A stretch of DNA of 64,000 nt from Lentzea flava (lineage in GTDB: Bacteria; Actinomycetota; Actinomycetes; Mycobacteriales; Pseudonocardiaceae), in the NCBI RefSeq assembly GCF_014648475.1, contig NZ_BMRE01000034.1, positions 1-64,000 on the forward strand, read 5' to 3'. The notes below the pieces were generated by a model, which was not told the origin of the DNA, made no database searches, and saw only the letters and a list, made by a program, of their open reading frames with translations. The position numbers and the translations under genes were made by a program. The first letter of the stretch is position 1; every line of letters starts with the position of its first letter. Of the stretch, positions 31,890-40,546 are shown in pieces.

Positions 31890-32846
31890 GTGAGCACCGC
31901 ATACGGCATCGGCTTGGCCACTGTGACCCCGGACGGCACCGTCCTCGACACCTGGTACCCGTCGCCAGTCCTGGGTGACGCAGGCGAGCCGGGCACCACC
32001 CGCCTGTCGTCCGCCGAGATCGCGGAAGCACTCGGCGAATCCGCCGCCAAACTCCTCGGCGAGGACCTGGAGCGAGGCGTCGAGGTCGTCGGCGTCCGCG
32101 TGGCCGCCGATCTGGAAGCCGCCCCGCGCGACACCTACGACGTCTGGCTGCGCCTCCACCTCCTCAGCCACCGCCTCATCAAGCCGCACGGCGCCAACCT
32201 GGACGGCATCTTCGGCCTCCTGACCAACGTCGTGTGGACCAACCACGGCCCGTGCGCGGTGGACGGCTTCGAACAGACCCGCATCCGCCTGCGCGTGCGG
32301 GGCCCGGTCACCGTCTACGGCGTCGACAAGTTCCCGCGCATGGTCGACTACGTGGTTCCGAGCGGCGTCCGCATCGCCGACGCCGACCGCGTGCGGCTCG
32401 GCGCCCACCTCGCCGCGGGCACCACCGTCATGCACGAGGGCTTCGTCAACTTCAACGCGGGCACCCTCGGCAACAGCATGGTGGAGGGCCGCATCTCCGG
32501 CGGCGTGGTCGTGGGCGACGGCTCCGACGTGGGCGGCGGCGCCTCGATCATGGGCACCCTGAGCGGCGGCGGCAAGCAGGTGATCAGCATCGGCGAACGC
32601 TGCCTCCTGGGCGCCAACTCGGGCCTCGGCATCTCGCTGGGCGACGACTGCGTCGTCGAAGCAGGCCTCTACGTCACCGCGGGCACCAAGGTGACCCTCC
32701 CGGACGGCGAGGTCGTCAAGGCCCACGCCCTGAGCGGCCAGAACAACCTGCTCTTCATCAGGGACTCGGTGACCGGCGCCGTCCTGGTCAAGCCGCGCAA
32801 GGGCACCGGTGTGGAGCTGAACGCCGCGCTGCACGCGAACGACTGA
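31890..32846 (+). CDS. dapD: 2,3,4,5-tetrahydropyridine-2,6-dicarboxylate N-succinyltransferase
   Basis: 318-residue actinobacterial-type DapD (Rv1201 type), which succinylates tetrahydrodipicolinate in the DAP-lysine pathway. The N-terminal domain begins YGIGLATVTPDGTVLDTWYP; the central left-handed beta helix is visible as hexapeptide repeats (MHEGFVNFNAGTLGNSMVEGRISGGVVVGDGSDVGGGASIMG) with the active-site Glu region; the C-terminal NNLLFIRDS follows. GTG start looks leaderless. It is followed by a strong terminator, so it is monocistronic. Confidence 0.97.
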   Translation: MSTAYGIGLATVTPDGTVLDTWYPSPVLGDAGEPGTTRLSSAEIAEALGESAAKLLGEDLERGVEVVGVRVAADLEAAPRDTYDVWLRLHLLSHRLIKPHGANLDGIFGLLTNVVWTNHGPCAVDGFEQTRIRLRVRGPVTVYGVDKFPRMVDYVVPSGVRIADADRVRLGAHLAAGTTVMHEGFVNFNAGTLGNSMVEGRISGGVVVGDGSDVGGGASIMGTLSGGGKQVISIGERCLLGANSGLGISLGDDCVVEAGLYVTAGTKVTLPDGEVVKAHALSGQNNLLFIRDSVTGAVLVKPRKGTGVELNAALHAND

Positions 32847-32890
32847 GCAACACTGTTCTTGGACTGAACAGGGAGGAAACTCGGTGTCTG

Positions 32891-32920
32891 GGGCCCGGTC
32901 TGCGCAGGCAGACTGGGCCC
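32891..32920 (+). terminator. dapD terminator
   Basis: Stem GGGCCC-G-GTCTGC pairing with GCAGAC-T-GGGCCC (13 pairs counting one G-U) around a 4-nt loop, 44 nt after dapD. A weaker CTGTTC/GAACAG stem precedes it at 32853-32871. Confidence 0.65.
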
Positions 32921-32952
32921 GTGTCGTCTGAGGGCCGTCGCGGGAGGTGCAC

Positions 32953-33858
32953 GTGCTGAAGCAGCGGATCGAGCTGAACGCTCGCGCCGCGATCGAGCGT
33001 GCTCTGGAGGGCGCGCAGTCCGAGGACTCCTTCGTGGAGTTCAAGACGCAGTGGCCGGTCGACCACGGCAAGGCGGCCAGACAGATCGCCGCCCTCTGCA
33101 ACGCCGCCCGCGGGTCCGAGGCGATGTGGGTCGTCGGTGTCGACGAGAAGGGCAGATACGTCAAGGGCGCTCTCGCCGAGGAGCTGTCGAGCTGGTGGCC
33201 CAGGGTGGAGAGCCACTTCGACGGCGTGGCGCCCGGCCTCACCACCGTCGCGTTCGACTGGGCGCCCGGCAGGACCGTCGTCGTCCTCAGCCTGCAGACC
33301 GACAACGCGCCGTACGTCTTCGTCACGAAGAAGGAGCCCTACAGCAGGGAGATCCCGTGGCGCTCCGGCGAGCGCACGAGGAGCGCCAGGCGAGGCGAGG
33401 TGCTGGAACTGCTCGTCCCCAAGCTGGACATGCCCGGCTGGGAGTTCGTCAGCGCGCGGGCCACGCTCAGCCAGCACTCACCGACGCTGCGGTTCGAGGG
33501 TGACCTCTACCTGGAGACGAACCAGCCGCTCTCGCTGCCCCACCACCGGTGCCACTCGTACGCGACGTACGGGCTCGACGCCGAGACGGTCGACCTGGCG
33601 TTCAGCTTCCGCACGAACACGCGGGACGTGCGGGCCGTGGAGCGGGTCGTGCGGGTCGCGGAGCCGGCCGTGCTCCACGTCAGCGCGGACGCCGACGTGG
33701 AGCTGGACGCGTTTCAGGACCTCTGGGACCTGCACTGGCACCTCGTGCTGGGCCTCGGCCTGAGCGGTGACTCGATCAGCACGAGCGTCCGGCTCACGAC
33801 GGACGCGGTGCCGCCGAACCAGTTCACGCGCCGGGTGTGGTCAGCGCTCAAGCCCTGA
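32953..33858 (+). CDS. AlbA_2 (Schlafen-type) domain protein of unknown role
   Basis: 301 residues. The N-terminal about 110 residues match the AlbA_2/Schlafen core: EDSFVEFKTQWPVDHGK (ExxxxEFK motif), AARQIAALCNAARGSEAMWVVGVDEKGRYV (AfaN..GG..iiGv pattern) and a hydrophobic strand VVLSLQTDNAPYVF. The C-terminal about 150 residues are all-beta and unfamiliar. AlbA_2 modules bind nucleic acid or nucleotides and occur in regulators, toxins and defence proteins. It stands alone between the dapD terminator and convergent dapC, with its own GGGAGG ribosome site 5 nt before GTG 32953. No partner gene hints at the job. Confidence 0.75.
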   Translation: MLKQRIELNARAAIERALEGAQSEDSFVEFKTQWPVDHGKAARQIAALCNAARGSEAMWVVGVDEKGRYVKGALAEELSSWWPRVESHFDGVAPGLTTVAFDWAPGRTVVVLSLQTDNAPYVFVTKKEPYSREIPWRSGERTRSARRGEVLELLVPKLDMPGWEFVSARATLSQHSPTLRFEGDLYLETNQPLSLPHHRCHSYATYGLDAETVDLAFSFRTNTRDVRAVERVVRVAEPAVLHVSADADVELDAFQDLWDLHWHLVLGLGLSGDSISTSVRLTTDAVPPNQFTRRVWSALKP

Positions 33859-33875
33859 AAGTCAGGCGCTGAAGA

Positions 33876-34973
33876 TCAGGCGCTGAGGCGCTCGACGGCG
33901 GCGGCGACCCGCTCGTCGGTGGCCGTGAGGGCGATCCGCACGTGCTGGGCGCCCGCCGGTCCGTAGAACGTGCCGGGAGCGGCCAGGATGCCGCGGTCGG
34001 CCAGCCAGGAGATCGTCTCCCAGGCGTCCTCACCGCGGGACGACCACAGGTACAGGCCGGCTTCGGAGTGCGTCACCGTGAACCCGGCCGCCTCCAGCGC
34101 GGGCTTGAGCACCTGGCGCCGGGCGAGGTAGCGGGCCCGCTGCTCGACCACGTGGGTGTCGTCCTCGAGCGCGGCCCGCATGGCTTCCTGCACCGGCCGC
34201 GGCACCATCATGCCGGCGTGCTTGCGCAGCTCCAGCAGGCCGGCGACCAGCTCGGGGTCGCCGGTGACGAACCCGGCCCGGTAGCCCGCCAGCGAGGACG
34301 TCTTCGACAGCGAGTGCACGGCGAGCACGCCGTCGAAGGAGTCCACAACGGACGGATGCAGCACCGACACCGGCGAGGCGTCCCACGGCAGCGAGAGGTA
34401 GCACTCGTCGGAGGCCACCACCGCGCCGAGCTCACGGGCCGCGGCGACGGCGTCGCGCAGCTGCCCGGCCGACAGCACGCGCCCGGTCGGGTTCGACGGC
34501 GAGTTCAGCCACACGAGCTTCGTGCCCGCGGGCGGCAGTTCGCCGTCGGCCAGGCGCACGACCTCGGCACCCGCCAGCAGCGCGCCCACCTCGTAGGTCG
34601 GGTACGCCACAGCGGGCACGGCCACGACGTCGCCGGGACCGACACCGAGCAGCGTCGGCAGCCACGCCACGAGCTCCTTGGAGCCGATCGTGGGCAGCAC
34701 GGCCTGTTCCGACAGCCCGGTGATGCCGTAGCGGCGCTCAGCGGCGGCCACGAAGGCGGCACGCAGCTCCGGAGTGCCGTGGGTGGTCGGGTAACCGGGG
34801 ATGTCGGCGACCGACGACAACGCGGACTGGATCACCGCGGGAACCGGGTCGACGGGCGTGCCGACGGACAGGTCGACCACGCCACCGGGGTGCTTGCGCG
34901 CCTTGGCGGCGTGGTCGGCCAGCGAATCCCACGGGAAGTCCGGCAGAGCCGGCCCCCTGCGCGTGCGGATCAA
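33876..34973 (-). CDS. dapC: Succinyldiaminopimelate aminotransferase
   Basis: 365-residue class I/II PLP aminotransferase, DapC type, converting N-succinyl-2-amino-6-ketopimelate with glutamate to N-succinyl-LL-DAP. It begins LPDFPWDSLADHAAKARKHPGGVVDLSVGTPVDPVP; LNSPSNPTGRV binds PLP, DECYLSLPWD and the PLP lysine in VHSLSKTSSLAGYRAGF follow. The start TTG 34973 overlaps the ferredoxin stop by 4 nt (TTGA), as in mycobacterial fdxC-Rv1178. It converges on the AlbA_2 gene. Pathway partners dapE and dapD are within 5 kb. Confidence 0.94.
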   Translation of the reverse strand: MIRTRRGPALPDFPWDSLADHAAKARKHPGGVVDLSVGTPVDPVPAVIQSALSSVADIPGYPTTHGTPELRAAFVAAAERRYGITGLSEQAVLPTIGSKELVAWLPTLLGVGPGDVVAVPAVAYPTYEVGALLAGAEVVRLADGELPPAGTKLVWLNSPSNPTGRVLSAGQLRDAVAAARELGAVVASDECYLSLPWDASPVSVLHPSVVDSFDGVLAVHSLSKTSSLAGYRAGFVTGDPELVAGLLELRKHAGMMVPRPVQEAMRAALEDDTHVVEQRARYLARRQVLKPALEAAGFTVTHSEAGLYLWSSRGEDAWETISWLADRGILAAPGTFYGPAGAQHVRIALTATDERVAAAVERLSA

Positions 34974-35296
34974 TGCCCCTCGGCCTGCGGTTCGAGGGCC
35001 TTGATGAACTGCGGGTCGTTGCTCACCTTGCCGACCTTCGAGGCGCCACCGGGCGAGCCGAGCTCTTCGAAGAAGTCCGCGTTCGCCTTGGTGTAGTCCT
35101 TCCACTCGTCGGGGACGTCGTCCTCGTAGTAGATGGCCTCCACCGGGCACACGGGCTCGCACGCGCCACAGTCCACGCACTCGTCCGGGTGGATGTAGAG
35201 CATCCGGTCGCCTTCGTAGATGCAGTCGACGGGGCACTCTTCGATGCACGCCTTGTCGAGCACGTCCACGCACGGCTGGGCGATCACATAGGTCAC
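34970..35296 (-). CDS. fdxC: Seven-iron ferredoxin (FdxC type)
   Basis: 108-residue ferredoxin with one 3Fe-4S and one 4Fe-4S cluster. The first cluster motif is C-x7-C-x3-CP (PCVDVLDKACIEECPVDCIY), the second CVDCGACEPVCPVEAIYYED; the C-terminal about 45 residues are the usual actinobacterial extension (YTKANADFFEELGSPGG). GTG 35296 with GGAGAG 5 nt upstream. It is coupled to dapC by a 4-nt overlap, as Rv1177-Rv1178. It is a general low-potential electron carrier, for example for P450s or oxidoreductases; no dedicated partner is present. Confidence 0.95.
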   Translation of the reverse strand: MTYVIAQPCVDVLDKACIEECPVDCIYEGDRMLYIHPDECVDCGACEPVCPVEAIYYEDDVPDEWKDYTKANADFFEELGSPGGASKVGKVSNDPQFIKALEPQAEGH

Positions 35297-35441
35297 TGCG
35301 CTCTCCAACTTCCTCTGGTCCACACCGCGCAAGCCGGAGAGTACGCGGCACGTTCGAGTATCACCCGGTCAGGCTTGCCTTATCTGCACGGTGTTCCACG
35401 TCACTCCACCTGCTGGGACGAGCTTGGGACAGGATGACGGC

Positions 35442-36164
35442 GTGCACACCGTGGATCACCTGGAATCACTCTGCGCGCGAGCGTGGCCCGCCCTGGCGGA
35501 AGTCTCGCTCGGGGATTGGTCGATGCGTGCCGCAGCCGGGTTCACCGGCCGCGCCAACAGCACGCTGACCTGCGGAGATCCCGGAATGCCCGTGCCGGAC
35601 GCGCTGGCCGTCACCGAAGGGTTCGCGCGCGAGCACGGCATCAAACCCACCGCGCACGTCGTCATCGGTTCGACCCACGAGCAAGCCATCCGCGAGGCGG
35701 GCTGGATCGTCGACCTCGACCACCCCGGCGGGGCCGAGTCGCTGGTGATGACCGGCCAGCTGGAGAAGTTCGCCGAGGGCGAAGCCGACAGCCGTGATCT
35801 TCCCGGATGGTGGGAACTCACGGCCGGATCCGAGGTCTCCGACGCCCACCGGCACGTGCTGGGCTCGGGCGAGAAGGTGTGCTTCGCGAGCCTCACGGAG
35901 GACGACGAGGTGGTCGCGGCCGTGCGGGGCGCCGTCGTCGAGGACGTGCTGCACGTGGCCCGGCTGGCCGTACGACCGTCACACCGCCGCAAGGGCCTGG
36001 CGAGGCAGCTGATGGGCGAACTGGCGGGCTGGGGCATGGCTCAAGGCGCCACGACGTGCGTGCTGCAGGTCGCCGAGCACAACGAGCCGGCGATCCGGCT
36101 GTACTCGGAGCTCGGCTGCACCGAGCACCACCGCTACCGCTACTGGGTGCCCGCGGTCTCGTAG
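35442..36164 (+). CDS. GNAT-family N-acetyltransferase
   Basis: 240 residues. The acetyl-CoA fold lies in the C-terminal half: VLHVARLAVRPSHRRKGLARQLMGELAGWG with the V-x-x-x-x-R-K/R-x-G-L-A pyrophosphate loop, and QVAEHNEPAIRLYSELGCTEHHRYRYW at the end. The N-terminal half is a second, degenerate GNAT-like module. The acceptor cannot be inferred. GTG 35442 is chosen; the frame opens 51 nt earlier without better support. Divergent from fdxC-dapC; its last 25 bp overlap the convergent membrane-protein gene. Confidence 0.88.
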   Translation: MHTVDHLESLCARAWPALAEVSLGDWSMRAAAGFTGRANSTLTCGDPGMPVPDALAVTEGFAREHGIKPTAHVVIGSTHEQAIREAGWIVDLDHPGGAESLVMTGQLEKFAEGEADSRDLPGWWELTAGSEVSDAHRHVLGSGEKVCFASLTEDDEVVAAVRGAVVEDVLHVARLAVRPSHRRKGLARQLMGELAGWGMAQGATTCVLQVAEHNEPAIRLYSELGCTEHHRYRYWVPAVS

Positions 36165-36574
36165 AGGCCGGGCCGGTGGGCCGCGTTGCGCGCCATCACA
36201 GCGCCCACGGCCACCGCCCCCGTCAGCGCGCCGCCCGCGAGCAGCAGCAGCCCGCGCCAGTCCTGCAGAAGCAGGACGGGACTGCCCGCGGCGTGGCCGG
36301 GCTCGAAGTAGCCGAACCACATCAGCGTGAAGAACCACACCAGCAACGGCGACGCGGCGGTCAGCACCCGTTCGGACAGCGCGGCCGCCCACGACACCAG
36401 CAGAGGTGTGGTGAAAACGGCCACCGCGATCGTGACGGGGAAGGGCAGATCCCCGAGCTTCGGCAGCAGCGTGCCGTCGAAGCGCAGGGGCAGGAACATC
36501 GTTTCCAGCACGGCGAGCACCGCTGCCTCGACGTTCAGAAGCAGCAGGAAGACGACTCGCCAGCTACCGGTCAC
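36140..36574 (-). CDS. Four-helix membrane protein downstream of mshB
   Basis: 144 residues with four hydrophobic helices (about 3-27, 42-65, 74-95, 104-125), a conserved-looking RFDG loop after the first and a short polar C-terminus. It could belong to a small actinobacterial DUF (DUF6113-like) often found behind mshB, but I am not certain. GTG 36574 lies inside the 3' end of mshB (11-bp overlap), so the two are co-translated. No catalytic residues stand out; function unknown. Confidence 0.75.
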   Translation of the reverse strand: MTGSWRVVFLLLLNVEAAVLAVLETMFLPLRFDGTLLPKLGDLPFPVTIAVAVFTTPLLVSWAAALSERVLTAASPLLVWFFTLMWFGYFEPGHAAGSPVLLLQDWRGLLLLAGGALTGAVAVGAVMARNAAHRPGLYETAGTQ

Positions 36575-37400
36575 TCAGTCCTCCGAACAGATCCGTGGCC
36601 GCGCCTTCGGCCGACCCCTTCGCCAGCACGTAGTACTCGGCACCGACCAGCGGCTGAGCGATGTTGTTCGACAGCGCGTACCCGCTGTCCCACACACTGA
36701 CCTGCGTCGAGTGTGCACGCAACGCACGGCGCTTCGCCGTCAGGTGCTCGGACACGTCGATCACGGTGGTGATCTCCTCGTCCGGGGTCACCGGCAGCTC
36801 ACCGGGCTCGGGCAGCCGGAACGGCTCTGGCACGTTCTCCAGCGCCTTCACCCCGGCGTCCGTGGCGTCGCGGGACGTCACGGCGTAGAAGACCCGCTCG
36901 ACGTCGGAAACCTGGGCGCACGCGGCAACCGTGATCTCGTGCGCGCGGATGTGGTCCGGGTGGCCGTAGCCGCCGAACGCGTCGTAGCTCACGACGACCT
37001 GAGGCTTGACCTCGCGCAGGATCTCGACCAGCTGGGCGGTCTGCTCGTCCAGCGAGCCCTGGATGAACGCGCGCGGGTGGGCGTTGGACGGCACGTCGAC
37101 CATGCCGGAGTCGCGCCACCGGCCGATGCCGCCGAGGAATCTGTGGTCGGTCACGCCGAGCGCGGCGCAGGCTGATCTCAACTCACCCACGCGGTACCCG
37201 CCCAGCTGGTCGGCGGCGTCGGCGGCGAGGTGCGCCAGCGCGGGCGGGATGATCTCGCCCTCTTCGCCCAGCGTGCAGGTGACGACAGTGACGTGCGCGC
37301 CCGCCGAGGCGTAGCGCGCGATGGTGCCGCCCGTCCAGAGACTCTCGTCGTCCGGGTGGGCGTGCACGAAGAGCAACCGTGGTGGGGCAGTCAGCGTCAC
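36564..37400 (-). CDS. mshB: N-acetyl-1-D-myo-inositol-2-amino-2-deoxy-alpha-D-glucopyranoside deacetylase
   Basis: 278-residue zinc deacetylase of mycothiol biosynthesis, converting GlcNAc-Ins to GlcN-Ins. The PIG-L/LmbE motif RLLFVHAHPDDESLWTGGT supplies two zinc ligands and the catalytic Asp; SYDAFGGYGHPDHIRAH gives the third ligand. Actinobacterial MshB rather than Mca is favoured by length and by the position relative to fdxC/lpqW as in Rv1170. Start GTG 37400 has TACTCT 6 nt upstream (leaderless). Presence of mshB means the organism uses mycothiol as its main thiol, consistent with actinobacteria. Confidence 0.93.
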   Translation of the reverse strand: MTLTAPPRLLFVHAHPDDESLWTGGTIARYASAGAHVTVVTCTLGEEGEIIPPALAHLAADAADQLGGYRVGELRSACAALGVTDHRFLGGIGRWRDSGMVDVPSNAHPRAFIQGSLDEQTAQLVEILREVKPQVVVSYDAFGGYGHPDHIRAHEITVAACAQVSDVERVFYAVTSRDATDAGVKALENVPEPFRLPEPGELPVTPDEEITTVIDVSEHLTAKRRALRAHSTQVSVWDSGYALSNNIAQPLVGAEYYVLAKGSAEGAATDLFGGLSDR

Positions 37401-37406
37401 CGGAAA

Positions 37407-37412
37407 AGAGTA
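37407..37412 (-). promoter_or_regulatory. mshB -10 hexamer TACTCT
   Basis: TACTCT on the minus strand ends 6 nt before the mshB GTG and abuts the terminator stem of the upstream opp operon. Confidence 0.35.
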
Positions 37413-37447
37413 AAGGCCGCCTTCATCGGATGATAAAGGCGGCCTTT
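37412..37447 (-). terminator. opp operon terminator
   Basis: Perfect 12-bp stem AAAGGCCGCCTT / AAGGCGGCCTTT around a 12-nt loop, immediately after oppF and before mshB. The T-rich flank works in either direction. Confidence 0.85.
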
Positions 37448-37461
37448 GCTAAGGATCTGGA

Positions 37462-38454
37462 TCAGACCACCGAGCGTTCCTCCGCGAAGTGGCACGCGGA
37501 CAGCGTTCCGTCCGGCCCGCCACGCAGTTCCAGCTTCGGTTCCTCGGTGGCGCAGATGTCCTGGGCCTTCCAGCAGCGGGTGCGGAACCGGCAGCCCGAC
37601 GGCGGGTTGACCGGCGACGGCACGTCACCGGTCAGCACGATCCGCTGACGCTTGCGCTCCTGCTTGGGATCCGGCATCGGCACCGCGGACAGCAACGCCT
37701 GGGTGTACGGGTGCATCGGCCGGTTGTAGATGGCCTCGCGCTCGCCCATCTCGATGATCTTGCCGAGGTACATCACCGCCACGCGGTCGGAGATGTGCCG
37801 CACCACCGAGAGGTCGTGCGCGACGAACAGGTACGCGAGCCCGAGCCGTTCCTGCAGTTCCTCCAACAGGTTCACGACACCGGCCTGCACCGAGACGTCC
37901 AAAGCGGACACCGGTTCGTCCAGCACCAGGAACCGCGGGTTCAGCGCGAGCGCCCGTGCGATGCCGATGCGCTGGCGCTGGCCGCCGGAGAACTCGTGCG
38001 GGTAACGGTTGCGGTGCTCGGGGTTCAGGCCCACGAGCTCCATCAGCTCGTTGACCCGCCGCTGCACGCCGCCTTCGACACCGTGGATCCGCAACGGTTC
38101 CGCGATGATGTCGTTGACCTGCCACTTGGGGTTCAGCGACGCGTACGGGTCCTGGAAGACGATCTGGATGTCCTTGCGCAACGGCCGCAACTGCTTGGCG
38201 CTCATGGACGTGAGCTCGCGGCCCTCGAACTTCACCGAGCCCGAGGTCGGCTTGTGCAGCTGCAGGATCGCGCGCCCGGTCGTGGACTTGCCGCAGCCGG
38301 ACTCGCCGACGAGGCCGAGCGTCTCACCGGGGTGCAGCGAGAACGACACCCCGGACACGGCCTGCACCGTGCCGATGGTGCGCGGGATGATTCCCTGGCC
38401 CCGCACGGGGAACTCCTTGACGAGGTCGGTGACCTCCAACAGCGGAGCGGTCAC
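37462..38454 (-). CDS. oppF: Oligopeptide ABC transporter ATP-binding protein OppF
   Basis: 330-residue ATPase of a peptide/nickel-type ABC importer. Walker A GESGCGKSTT, Q-loop IVFQDPYASLNP, signature FSGGQRQRIGIA, Walker B FLVLDEPVSALDVS and His switch VAHDLSV are all intact; the C-terminal oligopeptide extension with Cys-rich GCRFRTRCWKAQDIC is typical. ATG overlaps the oppD stop by 4 nt. It is the last gene of oppABCDF. The operon probably takes up peptides, given the full set and the OppA-type binding protein. Confidence 0.95.
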   Translation of the reverse strand: MTAPLLEVTDLVKEFPVRGQGIIPRTIGTVQAVSGVSFSLHPGETLGLVGESGCGKSTTGRAILQLHKPTSGSVKFEGRELTSMSAKQLRPLRKDIQIVFQDPYASLNPKWQVNDIIAEPLRIHGVEGGVQRRVNELMELVGLNPEHRNRYPHEFSGGQRQRIGIARALALNPRFLVLDEPVSALDVSVQAGVVNLLEELQERLGLAYLFVAHDLSVVRHISDRVAVMYLGKIIEMGEREAIYNRPMHPYTQALLSAVPMPDPKQERKRQRIVLTGDVPSPVNPPSGCRFRTRCWKAQDICATEEPKLELRGGPDGTLSACHFAEERSVV

Positions 38455-39614
38455 TTCGCCTCCTCATCAGACACCAGAGTTCCGTGCACTGCGGTCACTT
38501 CGAGCGACTCGTCGGGGTTCGCGGCGGCGAACACCGCCGGGTTCTCCACCGTGCCGATCTCGTCGTGCAGGAACAGCCGCTGCGGCTGCTCGATGGTCGC
38601 CAGGTGCTCCCAGCGGTGGCAGCGCGTCGTGTGGTTCGGCGCGCCGGCCTCCTCCAGCAGCGGCTCCCACTCGTGGCACACGTCGGCGACGAGCGGGCAG
38701 CGCGGCGAGAACGAGCACCCGGTCGGCAGGTTCACGAGCGAGGGCGGGGCGCCCTTGATCGGCGTGAGCCGCTTGCCCAAAGTGGACGGATTCGGGACGG
38801 AGCCCAGAAGTCCCACGGTGTAAGGCATCCGGGGTCGTTCGAAGACGTCGTCGACCGGGCCGGACTCGACCACGGTGCCGCCGTACATCACCTGCACGCG
38901 GTTGACCATGCCCGCGACCACGCCGAGGTCGTGCGTGATCATGATGATCGCCGCGTCGGTCTCGGACTGGATGCGCAGCATGGTGTCGAGGATCTGCGCC
39001 TGCACCGTCACGTCGAGCGCGGTGGTCGGCTCGTCGGCGATGATCACGCTGGGGTCGTTGATGATCGCCATCGCGATGACCACGCGCTGCCGCATGCCGC
39101 CGGAGAACTCGTGCGGGTACTGAGCCGCGCGCTTGTCCGGCTGCGGGATGCCGACGAGTTCCAGTGCCTCGACCGCCTTGGCCCACGCCGCCTTCTTGGA
39201 GACGTTGTGGTGCGCGCGGTAGGTCTCGGCGAGCTGCCACCCCACGGTGTAGACGGGGTTCAGCGACGTCATCGGGTCCTGGAAGATCATCGAGATGTGC
39301 TTGCTGCGGAACGGCTGCATCTGCTTGTAGCTGCGGCCGTTCAGCTCCTCACCGCGGTAGCGGATCGAACCCTCGATGATCGCGTTCTTGGGCAGCAGGC
39401 CCATGATCGCCATGGAGGACACCGACTTGCCGGAACCCGACTCGCCGACGATCCCCAGCACGTCGCCGGGGTTGAGGTCGAACGAGACGTTGCGCACGGC
39501 GCGGACGTCTCCGTCGTCGGTCGGGAACGTGACCGAGAGGTCCTTGACCGAGAGCAGCGGCGAGGTGGTGCTGGAGGGCAGGAAGTCCTCCGACAGTTCG
39601 GAAACACTCGTCAT
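38451..39614 (-). CDS. oppD: Oligopeptide ABC transporter ATP-binding protein OppD
   Basis: 387-residue ATPase, partner of OppF. Walker A GESGSGKSVS, IFQDPMTSLNPVYTVGWQ, signature FSGGMRQRVVIA, Walker B VIIADEPTTALDVT and His switch ITHDLGV are present, plus the Cys-rich C-terminal FSPRCPLVADVC segment. An N-terminal extension of about 20 residues precedes the domain. It overlaps oppC at its start and oppF at its end, giving tight coupling. Function: drives peptide import with OppBCF. Confidence 0.95.
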   Translation of the reverse strand: MTSVSELSEDFLPSSTTSPLLSVKDLSVTFPTDDGDVRAVRNVSFDLNPGDVLGIVGESGSGKSVSSMAIMGLLPKNAIIEGSIRYRGEELNGRSYKQMQPFRSKHISMIFQDPMTSLNPVYTVGWQLAETYRAHHNVSKKAAWAKAVEALELVGIPQPDKRAAQYPHEFSGGMRQRVVIAMAIINDPSVIIADEPTTALDVTVQAQILDTMLRIQSETDAAIIMITHDLGVVAGMVNRVQVMYGGTVVESGPVDDVFERPRMPYTVGLLGSVPNPSTLGKRLTPIKGAPPSLVNLPTGCSFSPRCPLVADVCHEWEPLLEEAGAPNHTTRCHRWEHLATIEQPQRLFLHDEIGTVENPAVFAAANPDESLEVTAVHGTLVSDEEAK

Positions 39615-40546
39615 CAGGCACGCACCTTCGTCTGCCTCGGGTCGAACGCGTCGCGCAGGCCGTCACCGATGAAGTTGACGGCGAGGGAGAGCGACACGAG
39701 CACGATGAACGGACCCCAGAAGAGCCACGGCCGGTTCAGGAACTGCCCGTAGTTCTCCAGCACGATCACGCCGAGCGAGGTGTCCGGAGGCTGAACTCCC
39801 AGGCCCAGGAACGACAGCGCGGCCTCGGTGAGCACCGCGGTCGCGATCGCCAGCGTGGCGTTGACGGTGATGCTGCCGATCATGTTCGGCACCAGGTGCT
39901 TGAAGATGATCCGCGGCGTGGTGGCGCCACACGCCCGCGCCGCCTCGATGAACTCCCGCTGGGACAAGGAAAGCGTCTCACCCCGCGTGATGCGGGCGAT
40001 CTGCATCCACGCGAACGCGGCGAGCACCAGCGCGACGACGTACCAGCTGCCGGAGAAGCCCTTCACCACGATCGCGGCGACCGCGATCTGCGGGATGATC
40101 AGCAGCAGGTCGACCAGCCGCATCAGCGCGGTGTCCACGAAACCGCGCAGATATCCGGCCAGCGCACCGAAGATCACGCCGATGGCGGTCGCCAGCGCGG
40201 CCACGATCAACGCGATCTGCAGCGAGTAGCCGGTGCCGCGCATCAGCAGCGCCAGCATGTCCTTGCCGACCTGGGTGGTGCCGAGCGGGTGCGTGCCGCT
40301 CATCGGCTGGTACGCCTTGCTCGACACGTCCTCGAAGTCGTAGGTCCAGATCAGCGGACCGACGAACGCGAACAGGACCAGGAAGACGAAGACGCCGAAG
40401 CTCACCATCGCGAGCCGGTGGCGCAGGAAGCGCCGCAGGACGAGCTGCCCCTGCGTGCGGGTCTTGGTGGCGTCGAACTCGTGCGCGTCGGACTGGGGAG
40501 CGCTGTTCACCACGCCGCCCTCGGACGCCAAGTTGATGTTAGCCAA
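39614..40546 (-). CDS. oppC: Oligopeptide ABC transporter permease OppC
   Basis: About 310 residues, six transmembrane helices and the EAA loop (EFIEAARACGATTPRIIFKHLVPN) that contacts the ATPases, plus the long N-terminal cytoplasmic segment usual for OppC. TTG 40546 is the preferred start: it has GAGGA 6 nt upstream and overlaps the oppB stop by 8 nt; GTG codons a little downstream are possible. The stop overlaps the oppD start. Forms the membrane channel with OppB. Confidence 0.93.
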   Translation of the reverse strand: MANINLASEGGVVNSAPQSDAHEFDATKTRTQGQLVLRRFLRHRLAMVSFGVFVFLVLFAFVGPLIWTYDFEDVSSKAYQPMSGTHPLGTTQVGKDMLALLMRGTGYSLQIALIVAALATAIGVIFGALAGYLRGFVDTALMRLVDLLLIIPQIAVAAIVVKGFSGSWYVVALVLAAFAWMQIARITRGETLSLSQREFIEAARACGATTPRIIFKHLVPNMIGSITVNATLAIATAVLTEAALSFLGLGVQPPDTSLGVIVLENYGQFLNRPWLFWGPFIVLVSLSLAVNFIGDGLRDAFDPRQTKVRA

